Positions 8,088-17,414 of a stretch of DNA of 64,000 nt are shown piece after piece; position 1 is the first letter of the stretch, and every line of letters starts with the position of its first letter. The stretch comes from Lentzea tibetensis (lineage in GTDB: Bacteria; Actinomycetota; Actinomycetes; Mycobacteriales; Pseudonocardiaceae). Made by a program: the position numbers and the translations under genes. Where the stretch lies: contig NZ_VOBR01000016.1 in assembly GCF_007845675.1 (NCBI RefSeq), positions 62,001-126,000 of the forward strand. Reading direction: 5' to 3'. The notes beneath the pieces were generated by a model, which was not told the origin of the DNA, ran no database searches, and saw only the letters and a list, made by a program, of their open reading frames with translations.

Positions 8088-9344
8088 ATGAGGGGCGCGA
8101 AACGGCGTCGCAGGCTGGCCGCCGCAATGGGCGCCGCCCTGGTGGCGGTTCCGGTACTCGCGGCGTGCGGGTCGGGCGACGGCGGGATCACCGTCAACGT
8201 CTACAAGTACAACCAGGAGAACTTCCAGGCGATCGTCGACGGCTGCAACGCCAAGGCGAATGGCAAGTACAAGATCGTCTACAACAAGCTGCCACGTGAG
8301 GCCGACGGCCAGCGCGAGCAGATGGTCCGCAGACTCGCGGCGGAAGACGACAGCATGGACGTGCTGGCGCTGGACGTCACGTGGACTGCAGAGCTGGCCA
8401 AGGCCGGCTGGATCAAGGAGTTCACCGGTTCGGTCAAGTCCCAGGTGGAGAACGGCACCATCCAGACTCCACTGGACACGGCGAGCTACGAAGGCAAGCT
8501 CTACGGCGCTCCGGACAACACGAACGTCCAGCTGCTGTGGTACCGCGGTGACCTCGTACCCACTCCGCCGAAGACGTGGGACGAGATGATCCAGATGGCG
8601 GAAGACCTGGTGGCGCAGGGCAAACCAGGTCTCATCGCCGCGCAGGGCAAGCAGTACGAGGGACTCGTCGTGCTGTTCAACACCCTCGTCAACTCCAACG
8701 GCGGCACCATCCTCGACGAGAACGGCACCAAGGCCATCGTCGACGACAAGGCCGTGGAAGCGTTGGAGGCCTTGAAGAAGCTCGCCACCTCCAAGGCCAT
8801 CGACCCGTCGTTCTCGAACTCCACCGAGGACCCAGCCCGGCTCCTGATGGAGTCCGGCAAGGCCGCGTTCCAGCTCAACTGGCCGTACGTCTACGCGGCC
8901 GCGCAGAAGAAGCCCGACTTCGCCGCGAACTTCAAGTGGGCGCCCTACCCCACGGTCAGCGGCGACAAGTCCAAGGTCACCGTCGGTGGCATCAATTACG
9001 CGGTGAGCAACTACACGCTGCACCCGGACGAGTCGTTCGAGGCGGTGCTGTGCCTGCGCGGCGCGGAGAGTCAGAAGCTCGCCGCCATCAAGGACGGTGT
9101 GCCGCCGACCCTCAAGGAGGTCTACGACGACCCCGAGATGGCCACCGCCTACCCGATGAAGGACGCGATCCTGGAGACGCTGGAGAACGCGAGTGTCCGG
9201 CCGCGGACGCCCGCCTACCAGAACGTCTCGACGGTCATCTCCACCATCCTGTCGCCGCCGGGCAGCATCGACCCGAAGGCCACCGGAGACCGTCTGCGCA
9301 CGGAACTGCAGAACGCACTCGACTCCAAGGGGGTGCTGCCGTGA
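8088..9344 (+). CDS. lpqY: Solute-binding lipoprotein of a trehalose-type ABC importer
   Basis: A 418-residue extracytoplasmic binding protein with an N-terminal signal ending in a lipobox (VLAAC, cysteine about residue 27), so it is anchored to the outer face of the membrane. The mature part is a family 1 sugar-binding fold. Gene order (binding protein, two permeases, ATPase) and sequence character match LpqY-SugABC of mycobacteria, which recovers trehalose released from cell-envelope trehalose mycolates. The ATG at 8088 follows GGAAGGAGG at a good distance. Since the likely host order includes species without mycolates, the substrate could be another disaccharide. The stop overlaps the GTG of the next gene. 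Confidence 0.8.
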   Translation: MRGAKRRRRLAAAMGAALVAVPVLAACGSGDGGITVNVYKYNQENFQAIVDGCNAKANGKYKIVYNKLPREADGQREQMVRRLAAEDDSMDVLALDVTWTAELAKAGWIKEFTGSVKSQVENGTIQTPLDTASYEGKLYGAPDNTNVQLLWYRGDLVPTPPKTWDEMIQMAEDLVAQGKPGLIAAQGKQYEGLVVLFNTLVNSNGGTILDENGTKAIVDDKAVEALEALKKLATSKAIDPSFSNSTEDPARLLMESGKAAFQLNWPYVYAAAQKKPDFAANFKWAPYPTVSGDKSKVTVGGINYAVSNYTLHPDESFEAVLCLRGAESQKLAAIKDGVPPTLKEVYDDPEMATAYPMKDAILETLENASVRPRTPAYQNVSTVISTILSPPGSIDPKATGDRLRTELQNALDSKGVLP

Positions 9345-10291
9345 GCCAGTCGACCACCGAGAAGCCCGAGGTGGCGACGGAACCCGTTGCCGCGAAGAAG
9401 AAAGTCGTGCTGAGCGAGGGCAAGCGCGCTGAACGCAAGCTCGGCTGGTGGCTCTGCGCGCCCGCGGCGATCACCATGGTCGCCGTCACCGGATGGCCGA
9501 TCATCTACTCGATCTGGCTGTCGCTCCAGCGGTACGACCTGAAGTTCCCGGACCGCACCGAGTTCATCGGGTTCGACAACTACGTCACCGTCCTGGCCAG
9601 TCCGTACTGGTGGAACGCGGTGTGGGTGACGGCCGTGCTGACCGTCATCTCCGTGGCGATCGAACTGGTGCTGGGCATGGGACTCGCGCTGATCATGCAC
9701 CGGGCGCTGGTCGGCCGCGGCCTCGTCCGCACGACCTCGCTGATCCCGTACGGCATCGTCACGATCGTCGCCGGTTTCTCCTGGCGCTTCGCCTGGACGC
9801 CCGGCACCGGTTACCTGGCGGAGCTCGCGGGCGGCGAACCCGTGCTGACGGAGAAGCTGCCCGCGCTGATGGTCGTCATCCTCGCCGAGGTGTGGAAGAC
9901 GACGCCGTTCATGGCACTGCTGCTGATGGCGGGTCTGGCACTCGTGCCGGACGACCTGCTGAAAGCGGCCGCGATGGACGGCGCGGGCCCGTGGCAGCGG
10001 TTCGTCAAGGTCACCCTGCCGATCATGAAGCCCGCGATCCTCGTCGCGCTGCTGTTCCGCACGCTCGACGCGTTCCGCATCTTCGACAACCTGTTCGTGC
10101 TCACCGCCGGTTCGCAGGGCACCTCGTCGGTGTCGATGCTGACCTACAACAACCTGATCAAGGGGTTGAACCTCGGCATCGGATCCACGATGTCGGTGCT
10201 CATCTTCCTGATGGTGGCGGCGATCGCGTTCATCTTCATCAAGCTGTTCGGCACCGCTGCCCCCGGTAGCGACGACGGGGGGAAGCGCTGA
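9341..10291 (+). CDS. sugA: ABC sugar transporter permease, SugA type
   Basis: A 316-residue permease of the MalF/SugA type with a charged, alanine-rich cytoplasmic N-terminus of about 30 residues, then six predicted membrane helices. The cytoplasmic coupling loop has the EAA-like pattern [20 protein letters not shown] near residues 215-235, which docks on the ATPase. The GTG start at 9341 overlaps the TGA of lpqY, and the stop overlaps the ATG of sugB, so lpqY, sugA and sugB are translationally coupled. It forms a heterodimeric channel with the next gene product. Confidence 0.88.
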   Translation: MSQSTTEKPEVATEPVAAKKKVVLSEGKRAERKLGWWLCAPAAITMVAVTGWPIIYSIWLSLQRYDLKFPDRTEFIGFDNYVTVLASPYWWNAVWVTAVLTVISVAIELVLGMGLALIMHRALVGRGLVRTTSLIPYGIVTIVAGFSWRFAWTPGTGYLAELAGGEPVLTEKLPALMVVILAEVWKTTPFMALLLMAGLALVPDDLLKAAAMDGAGPWQRFVKVTLPIMKPAILVALLFRTLDAFRIFDNLFVLTAGSQGTSSVSMLTYNNLIKGLNLGIGSTMSVLIFLMVAAIAFIFIKLFGTAAPGSDDGGKR

Positions 10292-11136
10292 TGGCCGGCA
10301 TCGGTGGCGCCGACACCACTCAGAAGAAAGTCGGCTGGGGCCTTCTCAACGCGGTCGTCGTCGCGTACGCGTTGTTCCCCGTGCTGTGGATCCTCTCGCT
10401 GTCGCTGAAGTCCTCGAAGACGCTCGCGGACGGCAACCTCATCCCCCGCGAGATCAGCTTCGAGAACTACTCGAACATCTTCGCGACGACGGAGTTCATC
10501 AGGGCGCTGGCCAACTCGATCGGCATCGCGATCATCGCGACGGTGGTCGCGGTCGTGTTCGGCACGATGGCCGCGTACGCCATCGCCCGGCTCGACTTCC
10601 CCGGCAAGAACCTGCTCGTCGGGGTGTCGCTGCTGATCGCGATGTTCCCGCAGGTCTCGCTCGTGTCCCCGCTGTTCGAGATCGAGCGCGGTCTCGGCAT
10701 CTTCGACACGTGGCCCGGCCTGATCCTGCCGTACATCACGTTCGCGCTGCCGCTGGCGATCTACACGCTGTCGGCGTTCTTCCGCGAGATCCCCTGGGAG
10801 CTCGAGAAGGCGGCCAAGATGGACGGCGCGACGCCAGGTCAGGCGTTCCGCAGGGTGATCGCCCCGCTCGCGGCACCAGGTGTGTTCACCACCGCGATCC
10901 TCGTGTTCATCTTCTGCTGGAACGACTTCCTGTTCGCGATCTCGCTCACCTCGACCGAGCAGTCGCGCACGGTTCCGGCGGCGCTGTCGTTCTTCACGGG
11001 CAGCTCGCAGTTCGAGGACCCGGCCGGGTCGATCTCCGCGGCAGCCGTGGTGATCACCATCCCGATCATCCTCTTCGTGTTGTTCTTCCAGCGCCGCATC
11101 GTCGCGGGCCTGACCTCCGGCGCCGTCAAGGGGTGA
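10291..11136 (+). CDS. sugB: ABC sugar transporter permease, SugB type
   Basis: A 281-residue MalG/SugB-type permease with six predicted membrane helices and an EAA coupling loop ([20 protein letters not shown]) around residues 178-198. Conserved FP motifs follow helix 1 and the late segment [12 protein letters not shown] is typical of the family. It starts at the ATG overlapping the sugA stop (TGATG), and is followed after seven bases by the ATPase gene. It pairs with SugA to form the membrane channel for sugar delivered by the LpqY-like lipoprotein. Confidence 0.88.
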   Translation: MAGIGGADTTQKKVGWGLLNAVVVAYALFPVLWILSLSLKSSKTLADGNLIPREISFENYSNIFATTEFIRALANSIGIAIIATVVAVVFGTMAAYAIARLDFPGKNLLVGVSLLIAMFPQVSLVSPLFEIERGLGIFDTWPGLILPYITFALPLAIYTLSAFFREIPWELEKAAKMDGATPGQAFRRVIAPLAAPGVFTTAILVFIFCWNDFLFAISLTSTEQSRTVPAALSFFTGSSQFEDPAGSISAAAVVITIPIILFVLFFQRRIVAGLTSGAVKG

Positions 11137-11143
11137 GTTGCAC

Positions 11144-12325
11144 ATGGCAGAAATCGTTCTGGACAAGGTGACCAAGAGGTATCCGGACGGCGCGCTCGCC
11201 GTGCAGGAGGTCAACCTCGAGATCGCCGACGGCGAGTTCGTCATCCTGGTCGGACCGTCCGGCTGCGGGAAGTCCACCACCCTCAACATGATCGCGGGGC
11301 TGGAGGACATCACCGAGGGCGAGCTGCGCATCGGCGGGCAGCGGGTCAACGAGAAGGCGCCCAAGGACCGCGACATCGCGATGGTGTTCCAGTCCTACGC
11401 GCTGTACCCGCACATGACGGTGAAGGAGAACATGGCCTTCCCGTTGCGGCTGGCCAAGGTCGACAACGCCACCGTCGAGAAGAAGGTCGCGGACGCCGCG
11501 GAGATCCTGGACCTCGCGCAGCACCTCGACCGCAAGCCGGCCAACCTGTCCGGTGGCCAGCGCCAGCGGGTCGCCATGGGACGCGCGATCGTGCGCAACC
11601 CCAAGGCGTTCCTCATGGACGAGCCGCTGTCCAACCTGGATGCCAAGCTGCGCGTGCAGATGCGCACGTCGGTGTCGCGCATCCAGAAGCAGCTCGGCAC
11701 GACCACGGTGTACGTGACGCACGACCAGACCGAGGCGATGACCCTCGGCGACCGCGTGGTCGTCATGCGCGGCGGCATCGTCCAGCAGATGGGTGCGCCG
11801 CAGTTCCTGTACGAGCACCCGGCGAACCTGTTCGTCGCGGGCTTCATCGGCTCACCGTCGATGAACTTCGTGCCGGCTTCGCTGGCGGACAACAAGCTGC
11901 AGTCCGTGCTGGGCGAGGTCACGCTGACCGACCGGATCCGGCGGCTGCTCGAGGGTGCCGACGCGCCGCGCGAGGTGATCGTCGGCATCCGGCCGGAGCA
12001 CTTCGAGGACGCCTCGCTCGTCGACGCGACCGCGAAGACCGACGGCGGCGTGTTCACCAGCCAGGTGGAGGTGCTGGAGTCCATGGGCTCCGACAAGTTC
12101 GCCCACTTCCTCCTGTCCGGCGAACAGGCCACCTCGGCCGACCTGGCCGATCTCGCCAAGGACACCGGCGACGACACCTCCGTGGGTGGTATCTCGCTGG
12201 TGACCAGGCTCTCGGCGTCCTCGGGCGCGAAGGAGGGCGAACCCTCCGAGATCTGGTTCGACGCCGACAAGGTGCAGTTGTTCGACCCGTCCACGGGTAA
12301 GAACCTGACATACACGGAACGCTGA
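11144..12325 (+). CDS. sugC: ABC sugar transporter ATPase, SugC/MalK type
   Basis: A 393-residue MalK-type ATPase that powers the importer. Visible motifs are Walker A GPSGCGKST (residues 37-45), Q-loop FQSYALYPH, signature LSGGQ (135-139), Walker B AFLMDE (155-160) and the H-loop histidine in VTHDQTEA. A C-terminal TOBE-type domain (about 240-393) contains VGIRPEHF, where regulation or stability contacts occur in MalK. The ATG at 11144 is preferred over the TTG six bases upstream. It is the last gene of the operon and is followed closely by a strong terminator. Confidence 0.9.
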   Translation: MAEIVLDKVTKRYPDGALAVQEVNLEIADGEFVILVGPSGCGKSTTLNMIAGLEDITEGELRIGGQRVNEKAPKDRDIAMVFQSYALYPHMTVKENMAFPLRLAKVDNATVEKKVADAAEILDLAQHLDRKPANLSGGQRQRVAMGRAIVRNPKAFLMDEPLSNLDAKLRVQMRTSVSRIQKQLGTTTVYVTHDQTEAMTLGDRVVVMRGGIVQQMGAPQFLYEHPANLFVAGFIGSPSMNFVPASLADNKLQSVLGEVTLTDRIRRLLEGADAPREVIVGIRPEHFEDASLVDATAKTDGGVFTSQVEVLESMGSDKFAHFLLSGEQATSADLADLAKDTGDDTSVGGISLVTRLSASSGAKEGEPSEIWFDADKVQLFDPSTGKNLTYTER

Positions 12326-12335
12326 ATTCTCGTTT

Positions 12336-12380
12336 AGGATGGGCCGTCTTCCGTTCTCGGGGGCGGCCCATCCTCTTTTC
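12336..12380 (+). terminator. Rho-independent terminator of the sugar importer operon
   Basis: A perfect 11-bp stem pairs AGGATGGGCCG (12336-12346) with 12364-12374 across a 17-base loop. The stem is followed by CTTTTC. It lies ten bases after the sugC stop codon and before the next gene, as expected for the operon end. Confidence 0.85.
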
Positions 12381-12598
12381 ACACGAACGGGTGAGGTCGA
12401 AAGACCGAGGTCAGTGGGGCCGATTAGTCGGGGCCATCGGCCGGGCCGAACTCCACTCGCCATTGGGCGCATCCGAGCTACATCTCGTCGAAACCTCACC
12501 GTTTCCACTCTGGATTCTCCGCAGGCTTGTCGCAGGCGGGTACAACCCGTGACCGCAGGGGGGCCGGGGCTGCCGCCGAGGACGAGAGAGAGTGCGCG

Positions 12599-13486
12599 AT
12601 GGGGATCCTGGACGGAAAAGCTGTCGTCATCACCGGGGCGGGGCGTGGGCTCGGTGAGGCCTACGCCATGCACGCCGCTCTGGCCGGCGCCTCCGTGGTG
12701 GTCAACGACGTCGACGGCGACCTCGCGGAGAAGGTCGCCGTGCACATCAGGGAGTACGGCGGACGTGCTGTAGCGAGCACGCACACCGTCGCCGACCCCA
12801 GCGAGGCCGGGAAGATCATCGATCTGTGCGTCGACGAATTCGGGCGCATCGACGGCCTCGTGAACAACGCGGGACTGAACTACGAGGCGGTGCCCTGGGA
12901 GGACGACCCGTCCACGATCAAGGAAGTCGTCGAGGTGAACATCCTCGGCGTCATCTACACCGGAATCGCGGCGATGAGGGTCATGCGGTCCACCGGTGGC
13001 GGCTCCATCATCAACATTTCTTCTGGCGCGTCCTTCGGCCAGCGCAAACTCGGCACGTATTCGGCGACCAAGGGCGCGGTCGCCTCGCTGAGTTACTCGT
13101 GGGCGCTCGACCTCGAGTCCGAGGGCATCCGCGTCAACGCGGTGTGCCCGGTCGCCCACACCAGGATGGTCTGGAAGTCCGAGCGTTCCCTGCGCGCCAT
13201 TCCGGCCGACCGCACGCCGGGCAAGGTGGCGCCGCTCGTGTTGTTCCTGCTCTCCGACGCCGCGCGGGACATCACCGGGCAGATCATCCGCTGCAACGGC
13301 CGTCAGCTGCACATCGTCGGCCAGCCGTACTTCAAGCAGCCGGTGCTGGAGAGCGACACCTGGTCGACGGAGTCGGTGGAACGCGCCTTCACCGGCCTCC
13401 TCCAGGCCCACCTGGAGCCGTACGGCCTCGAGAAGCGAATGCCGCCGCGCCTGCGCGCGCTCGTGGAGCCCTCCCAGACGGCGTGA
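12599..13486 (+). CDS. Short-chain dehydrogenase/reductase
   Basis: A 295-residue classical SDR. It has the nucleotide motif TGAGRGLGE (residues 12-20), DVDGDL at the end of beta 2, NNAG (89-92), and the catalytic set S141/S142, Y154 and K158 (YSATK). D37 after beta 2 favours NAD(H). The last 70 residues are longer than in a minimal SDR and may form a lid or dimer extension. The ATG at 12599 follows GAGAGAGAG. The gene stands alone, about 220 bases after the sugar-importer terminator, and is followed immediately by a large palindrome. Related proteins act on hydroxy-steroids and acyl chains; the substrate here is unknown. Confidence 0.85.
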   Translation: MGILDGKAVVITGAGRGLGEAYAMHAALAGASVVVNDVDGDLAEKVAVHIREYGGRAVASTHTVADPSEAGKIIDLCVDEFGRIDGLVNNAGLNYEAVPWEDDPSTIKEVVEVNILGVIYTGIAAMRVMRSTGGGSIINISSGASFGQRKLGTYSATKGAVASLSYSWALDLESEGIRVNAVCPVAHTRMVWKSERSLRAIPADRTPGKVAPLVLFLLSDAARDITGQIIRCNGRQLHIVGQPYFKQPVLESDTWSTESVERAFTGLLQAHLEPYGLEKRMPPRLRALVEPSQTA

Positions 13487-13489
13487 ACT

Positions 13490-13538
13490 TGGACAAAAGT
13501 GTTGCCAGCCTGGCTGGTGTTGGCGACACTTTTGTCCA
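13490..13538. promoter_or_regulatory. 49-bp inverted repeat spanning the abiEi start: candidate AbiEi operator (or terminator of the upstream gene)
   Basis: Two 17-base arms, 13490-13506 and 13522-13538, are complementary at 16 of 17 positions around a 15-base centre (dyad near 13514). The right arm ends on the A of the abiEi ATG. AbiEi-type antitoxins are known to repress their own promoters by binding inverted repeats, so an operator is likely. A terminator for the dehydrogenase gene is the alternative; the right arm ends with CTTTTGTCC but there is no proper T tract. Confidence 0.6.
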
Positions 13539-14122
13539 TGGCGCTCGACCAGCTCCGAGACACGTTCACCACGGCCGCCGCGCTGGGCAGCGGCATGCAC
13601 CGCCGTGACCTCTACGGACTGCGTGACGAGGGCGCGCTGGTCGAGCTGTCCCGCGGCGTGTTCCGCAAGGCGGACGCGCCCACGCCCACCTGGCCCGACC
13701 TGCTGGCGGTGTCGCTCCGCGCGCCGGCGGCCGTCGTCTGCTGCGTGTCCGCCGCGGTGGTCCACGACCTGACCGACGAGATCCCGCGGGAGGTCCAGAT
13801 CGCCGTCTCGCGCGAGCAACGGCCACCGCGCATCGAGCACCCCCCGACCGAGGTCTTCCGGTTCAGCCCGGCGACGTTCGAGTCGGGTCTCACCCACGTC
13901 GAAGCCGCGCCGGGGGAGGAGGTTCGCGTCTACAGCCCGGAAAGGACCGTCGTCGACCTCATGAGGCTGAGGTCCAGGCTCGGTGAGCCGCTCGCGCTGT
14001 CGGCGCTGCGGAGGTACCTGCGCGGCCGGAGCGCCAGGCCGGGGGAGGTGCTCGCACTCGCGCGCACGCTCGGTGTGCTCGGGCCCGTGCGCACCGCGGT
14101 GGACGCGGTGATCGCAGAGTGA
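13538..14122 (+). CDS. abiEi: AbiEi-type antitoxin (type IV toxin-antitoxin system)
   Basis: A 194-residue protein with an N-terminal winged-helix region (GMHRRDLYGLRDEGALVELS, then RGVFR) followed by the AbiEi C-terminal domain, including the YSPERTVVDLMRLR segment typical of the family. In AbiE systems this protein neutralises the AbiEii nucleotidyltransferase without forming a tight complex, and represses the operon. The ATG at 13538 is used; the frame continues upstream only through the palindrome. Its stop overlaps the GTG of the toxin gene by four bases, as usual for the pair. Confidence 0.85.
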   Translation: MALDQLRDTFTTAAALGSGMHRRDLYGLRDEGALVELSRGVFRKADAPTPTWPDLLAVSLRAPAAVVCCVSAAVVHDLTDEIPREVQIAVSREQRPPRIEHPPTEVFRFSPATFESGLTHVEAAPGEEVRVYSPERTVVDLMRLRSRLGEPLALSALRRYLRGRSARPGEVLALARTLGVLGPVRTAVDAVIAE

Positions 14123-15021
14123 GCCGGCCGACCAGGGACACGCCGGGCGGACGGGCGTACCTCGACCTGCAGAACCAGGGACGCCGGGACAAGCGGCCGA
14201 CCCAGGAGCTGCTGACGTTGTACGTGCTGGAGCGGTGGCTCGCCCGGCTCGCGGTGTCGCCGTGGGCGGACTCGTTCGTGCTGAAGGGCGGCGTGCTGCT
14301 CGCCGTGTTCTCGGCGCGCCGCCCCACGGCCGACGCCGACCTGCTCGCGCGGAACCTGTCCAACGACGAGACGACGGTCGTCGCGCGGGTCGTCGAGGTG
14401 GCCTCGCTCGCGGTCGATCCCGATGACGGCGTGCGGTTCCTGACGGACACGGTCGTCGCCCAGTCGATCCGCGACGACGACCTCTACACGGGCCTGCGCA
14501 TCGCCATGGACTGCGTGATCTCCACGGCTCGGGTGAAGCTCAAGCTGGACGTCAACTTCGGCGACCCGGTGACGCCGTCGCCGGTGTTGCTGGAGCTGCC
14601 GTCGCAACGTCCGGGGACGCCCGCGGTGCCGGTGCTCGGCTATCCGCTCGAAACCGTGCTGGCGGAGAAGACCTCGACGGCGATCGCACTCGGCGAGGCC
14701 AACACGCGCGTGCGCGACTACGTGGATCTCTACACGTTGACCGGACGGCAGGAGCTGTCGTTCGCCGCGGTGCGGTCGGCGCTGGTGGCGACGGCCGGTC
14801 ATCGCGGTGTGGTGCTGCGGCCGTTGTCCTCGGTGCTCGGTGACCTCGTGTCCGCGCGGGCGTCGGCGTACCGGGCGTATCGGCGGCGGCTCGGCGTGGA
14901 CGGCGAGCACCTGCCGGACGACTTCGGCGGGGTGGTCGCGGCCGTGGTCCGGTTCGTCGACCCGCTCGTCGACGGTGGTGCGGTGACGAGCTGGGAGCCC
15001 GGTTCGCGAAGCTGGGACTGA
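14119..15021 (+). CDS. abiEii: AbiEii-type nucleotidyltransferase toxin
   Basis: A 300-residue DNA-polymerase-beta-like nucleotidyltransferase. Visible motifs are LKGG (55-58) leading to RPTADAD with D72 and D74, LDVNFGD (143-149), and EK (183-184) followed by R199-D200-Y-x-DLY. These match the four AbiEii/MenA-type active-site motifs, so the toxin looks intact. Related toxins transfer nucleotides to tRNA acceptor ends or otherwise stall growth, and the original AbiE system aborts phage infection. It starts at GTG 14119, overlapping the antitoxin stop. No neighbouring phage or plasmid genes are seen. Confidence 0.85.
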   Translation: MSRPTRDTPGGRAYLDLQNQGRRDKRPTQELLTLYVLERWLARLAVSPWADSFVLKGGVLLAVFSARRPTADADLLARNLSNDETTVVARVVEVASLAVDPDDGVRFLTDTVVAQSIRDDDLYTGLRIAMDCVISTARVKLKLDVNFGDPVTPSPVLLELPSQRPGTPAVPVLGYPLETVLAEKTSTAIALGEANTRVRDYVDLYTLTGRQELSFAAVRSALVATAGHRGVVLRPLSSVLGDLVSARASAYRAYRRRLGVDGEHLPDDFGGVVAAVVRFVDPLVDGGAVTSWEPGSRSWD

Positions 15022-15090
15022 GCGTTCATCCGATCACGTGTTCGGGTGAGCGGGTGATGTTTGCGCACGTCACACGTTCGGCCCCCGTTT

Positions 15091-15122
15091 TTGTCAGACC
15101 CTCCTGTCACTATCGGGGCATG
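15091..15122 (+). promoter_or_regulatory. Possible damage-type promoter element upstream of the 15120 gene
   Basis: TTGTCAGAC begins at 15091, preceded by a T run. It resembles the -35 part of the RecA-independent (PafBC) promoter class of actinobacteria (TTGTCAGTG, then TANNNT). The downstream hexamer and spacing do not fit well: TATCGG starts 14 bases after TTGTCA. Low confidence. Confidence 0.2.
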
Positions 15123-16103
15123 GCCGAACGTAAACCCAGAGTCACGGACTGGCGACTCATCGTGCAGTCGCGGTTGGACCGTGTCCGCGCGGATCTGGCC
15201 GCGCTCGGCCCGCCCGATCCGGTCGATCCCGAGGGCGACGTGTGGCGGCGGACCGCCGAGGAGCAGGCCGCCGTCGTCGACGACATGCTCACCCGCGAGG
15301 ACCGCTGGTTCGCCAAGGTCGCGTCGTGGTGGTCGGGCTGGCACATCGAGCGCGCGTGGCGCGCTCTGCACGAAGCCGAGGTGGCCACGATCTCGGCGGA
15401 ACGAGGGTTCCTCGGCCGACTACCCGGCCTGCAGGCACGTGCGGGCCAGTACCTCGACGAGGACGACCCGCGGCGCCGCGCTCTCGAGCAGCTGCGCCCC
15501 GGCGAGTTCACCCCTGCCGTCGAACGGGCCATCGTGGTCGACGCACTGCGCGCCGCCTACGACAACTCGGACTTCGCCCACGCGGGCTCCCGCGCCCTGC
15601 GCAACAAGCTGATCGCCGCGTCGCTGGTGCTGTTCGTCATCAACACCGTGCTCGGCGTCGTCGGCATCATCAAGCCGGGCATCATCCCGCTGTGCGTCGA
15701 CCCGAAGGAGAACGCACTCCCCACGGTCTGCCCCGGCGGCTCGACTCGCGCGTCCGGTGTGGACGTGTGGCTGGTGCAGGTGCTCGGCTCGTTCGGCGCG
15801 GTGCTGGCCGCCGTCGTGCTGCTGCTGCGCCGCCGCCCCAGCCTCTCGCCGTACGTGATGATCGGCTACCAGGCCCTGATCAAGATCATGCTCGGCGCGG
15901 CGCTAGCGGTGGTCGGCATCCTCGCACTGGGAGCGGGCGTGACGTCCGGCCTGATCGGCATCCCGTCAGCCGCCGCCCTGCTGCTGTGGGCCGTCATCTT
16001 CGGCTACGCCCAGCAGATCGGCACCCGCCTGCTCGACAAGTACACCGACGAGGTGCTGGACCAGGCCCGCCCGATGCCACCCGACGCGGAGGCGCCGAGG
16101 TGA
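15120..16103 (+). CDS. Hypothetical membrane protein
   Basis: A 327-residue protein that I do not recognise. The first 165 residues are soluble and highly charged, with helical, tryptophan-containing stretches (WWSGWHIERAWRALHEAE) and a possible coiled coil. A membrane helix follows, then a short loop with two cysteines (LCVDPKENALPTVCPGG) likely outside the cell and possibly disulfide-bonded, then three more hydrophobic segments. The soluble part appears to be cytoplasmic. The ATG at 15120 is chosen because the upstream frame is not protein-like. It follows the AbiE pair by about 100 bases but shows no link to it. Confidence 0.7.
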   Translation: MAERKPRVTDWRLIVQSRLDRVRADLAALGPPDPVDPEGDVWRRTAEEQAAVVDDMLTREDRWFAKVASWWSGWHIERAWRALHEAEVATISAERGFLGRLPGLQARAGQYLDEDDPRRRALEQLRPGEFTPAVERAIVVDALRAAYDNSDFAHAGSRALRNKLIAASLVLFVINTVLGVVGIIKPGIIPLCVDPKENALPTVCPGGSTRASGVDVWLVQVLGSFGAVLAAVVLLLRRRPSLSPYVMIGYQALIKIMLGAALAVVGILALGAGVTSGLIGIPSAAALLLWAVIFGYAQQIGTRLLDKYTDEVLDQARPMPPDAEAPR

Positions 16104-17414
16104 CCCGCACCCTGCTGGAAGGAGAGACGAACCTGGCCAACACCCACAACTGAATCAGGCCTCGCGCACCGCTGAGCGCGGCCGGCCTGCGGAACCGGGC
16201 CGGGTCTCACCGCGCCCAGGACGCTGAGTTGCACCGGCCGACCAGGCATCGGCCCGCCTCACTCACCGTCCTGGCTCGACCAGGCACGGCGTGGTGGTAC
16301 AGCCGGTAGCTCGCACCGGTGTCTGCGTCCAGCGCACCACGGTGCCGAGGCGCCGTCGGCCAGGCATCGGCAGCACGCCGCGCGCGGCGACGCTTGTGCT
16401 GGCCAGCACGACGCGGAACAGCCTGTGCTGCACCACGTAGTCGTGCTCGGCACGGTGCCGGTGGTGGGGAGTCGCGTACGGCGGCGGGCATCTGGCGGCT
16501 CGGCCCGTGGCACGCGTCGAGCGCGGGCGGGTCCCGGCGCGCTGGTGTGGTGACCCGTCGACGGCGTCGTCGGTTTCGTGCTGGCCCGCGTACCGGCGGC
16601 TGCCGGTGCGGGTGAGGTGGTGGCGGGTGTTGCGCGGCCGTGGGCCCCTTGTGGCTCGGCCCGTGGGCACGGGGCGAGCCTTGGTGAGGTGGCGGGCATC
16701 TGGCGGCTCGGCCCGTGGTACGCGTCGAGCGCGGGCGGGTCCCGGCGCGCTGGTGTGGTGACCCGTCGACGGCGTCGTCGGTTTCGTGCTGGCCCGCGTA
16801 CCGGCGACTGCCGGTGCGGGTGAGGTGGTGGCGGGTGTTGCGCGGCCGTGGGCCCCTTGTGGCTCGGCCCGTGGGCCACACGGCGAGCCTTGGTGAGGTG
16901 GGGCGTTGCGCTGGGTGGCAGCGCGGGGAGTTGTGCGCGGCGGCGGGCACCCTGGTGGCGCGGCACGCGGCGAGCTTGGCGAGGTGGCGCGTTGCCTTGG
17001 GGGCAGCGGGAGCCGCTCACGGCGGCGGCCAGTTGTGGCTCGGCCCGTGGCAGGCGGCGAGCCTTGGCGCGTGGCGCGTCGCGCTGGTTGGCAGCGAGGG
17101 AGGTTGCGCGCGGTGGTGGGCATCTGGTGGCTGGCCCGTGGCACGCGTCGAGCGCAGCCGAGCCCCTGGCGAGCCAGCGCGGCGACCTGACACCGGAGTC
17201 GTCGATCTCGCGGCTGCCGTGCACCATCGGCTGCTGGCCCAGCGCACGAGTTCGCCGAGGGGCTGAACGGCCCGCCGGAGCACCAGTGCTCCTGACCCGC
17301 GACGCCGCCCAGCCCCCGCGCTATCCACCTGTCCGACGACGACCGTTCGGCTACTGGGCGACACCCACCGGTGGGCGCACGCGGCCCAAGGGCGGACACC
17401 GCCCGCAACCAGGC
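16104..17414. repeat. 1.3-kb non-coding, GC-rich repeat region
   Basis: No convincing gene is present. Several long overlapping frames exist on both strands, but they are made of R, P, A, G and H and contain no domain. The region is built of related units. A unit starting GGCGGGCATCTGGCGGCTCG at 16483 recurs at 16691 (period 208 bases, nearly identical over about 200 bases). Degenerate pieces reappear around 16940-17000 and 17115-17190. Phrases such as GTGGCTCGGCCCGTGG recur five or more times. It separates the 15120 membrane protein from the ParB-like gene. Origin unknown: decayed repetitive gene or expanded intergenic repeat. Confidence 0.7.
16483..16899 (+). repeat. Tandem direct repeat of about 208 bp, two near-identical copies
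   Basis: Copy 1 is 16483-16690 and copy 2 is 16691-16899. They differ by a few substitutions (for example GTGGCACGCG versus GTGGTACGCG) and one small insertion near the end (GGGCACGGGG versus GGGCCACACGG). Such high identity suggests recent duplication. Confidence 0.85.

Noticed and set aside
7241-8197. Upstream extension of the first subtilisin frame to 1405 residues
   Set aside because: It overlaps the stress-protein gene and the importer promoter, is Arg/Pro-rich, and would bury the signal peptide that starts at 7240.
16100-16153. 17-codon ORF overlapping the stop of the 15120 gene
   Set aside because: It has a GTGA overlap but no domain, no partner genes and no way to show conservation; too short to support.
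16263-17408. Long minus-strand frame of 381 residues in the repeat region
   Set aside because: Composition is almost only R, P, A, T, H and G, several competing frames are equally long, and no start signal or domain is seen. GC-rich repeats give such frames by chance.
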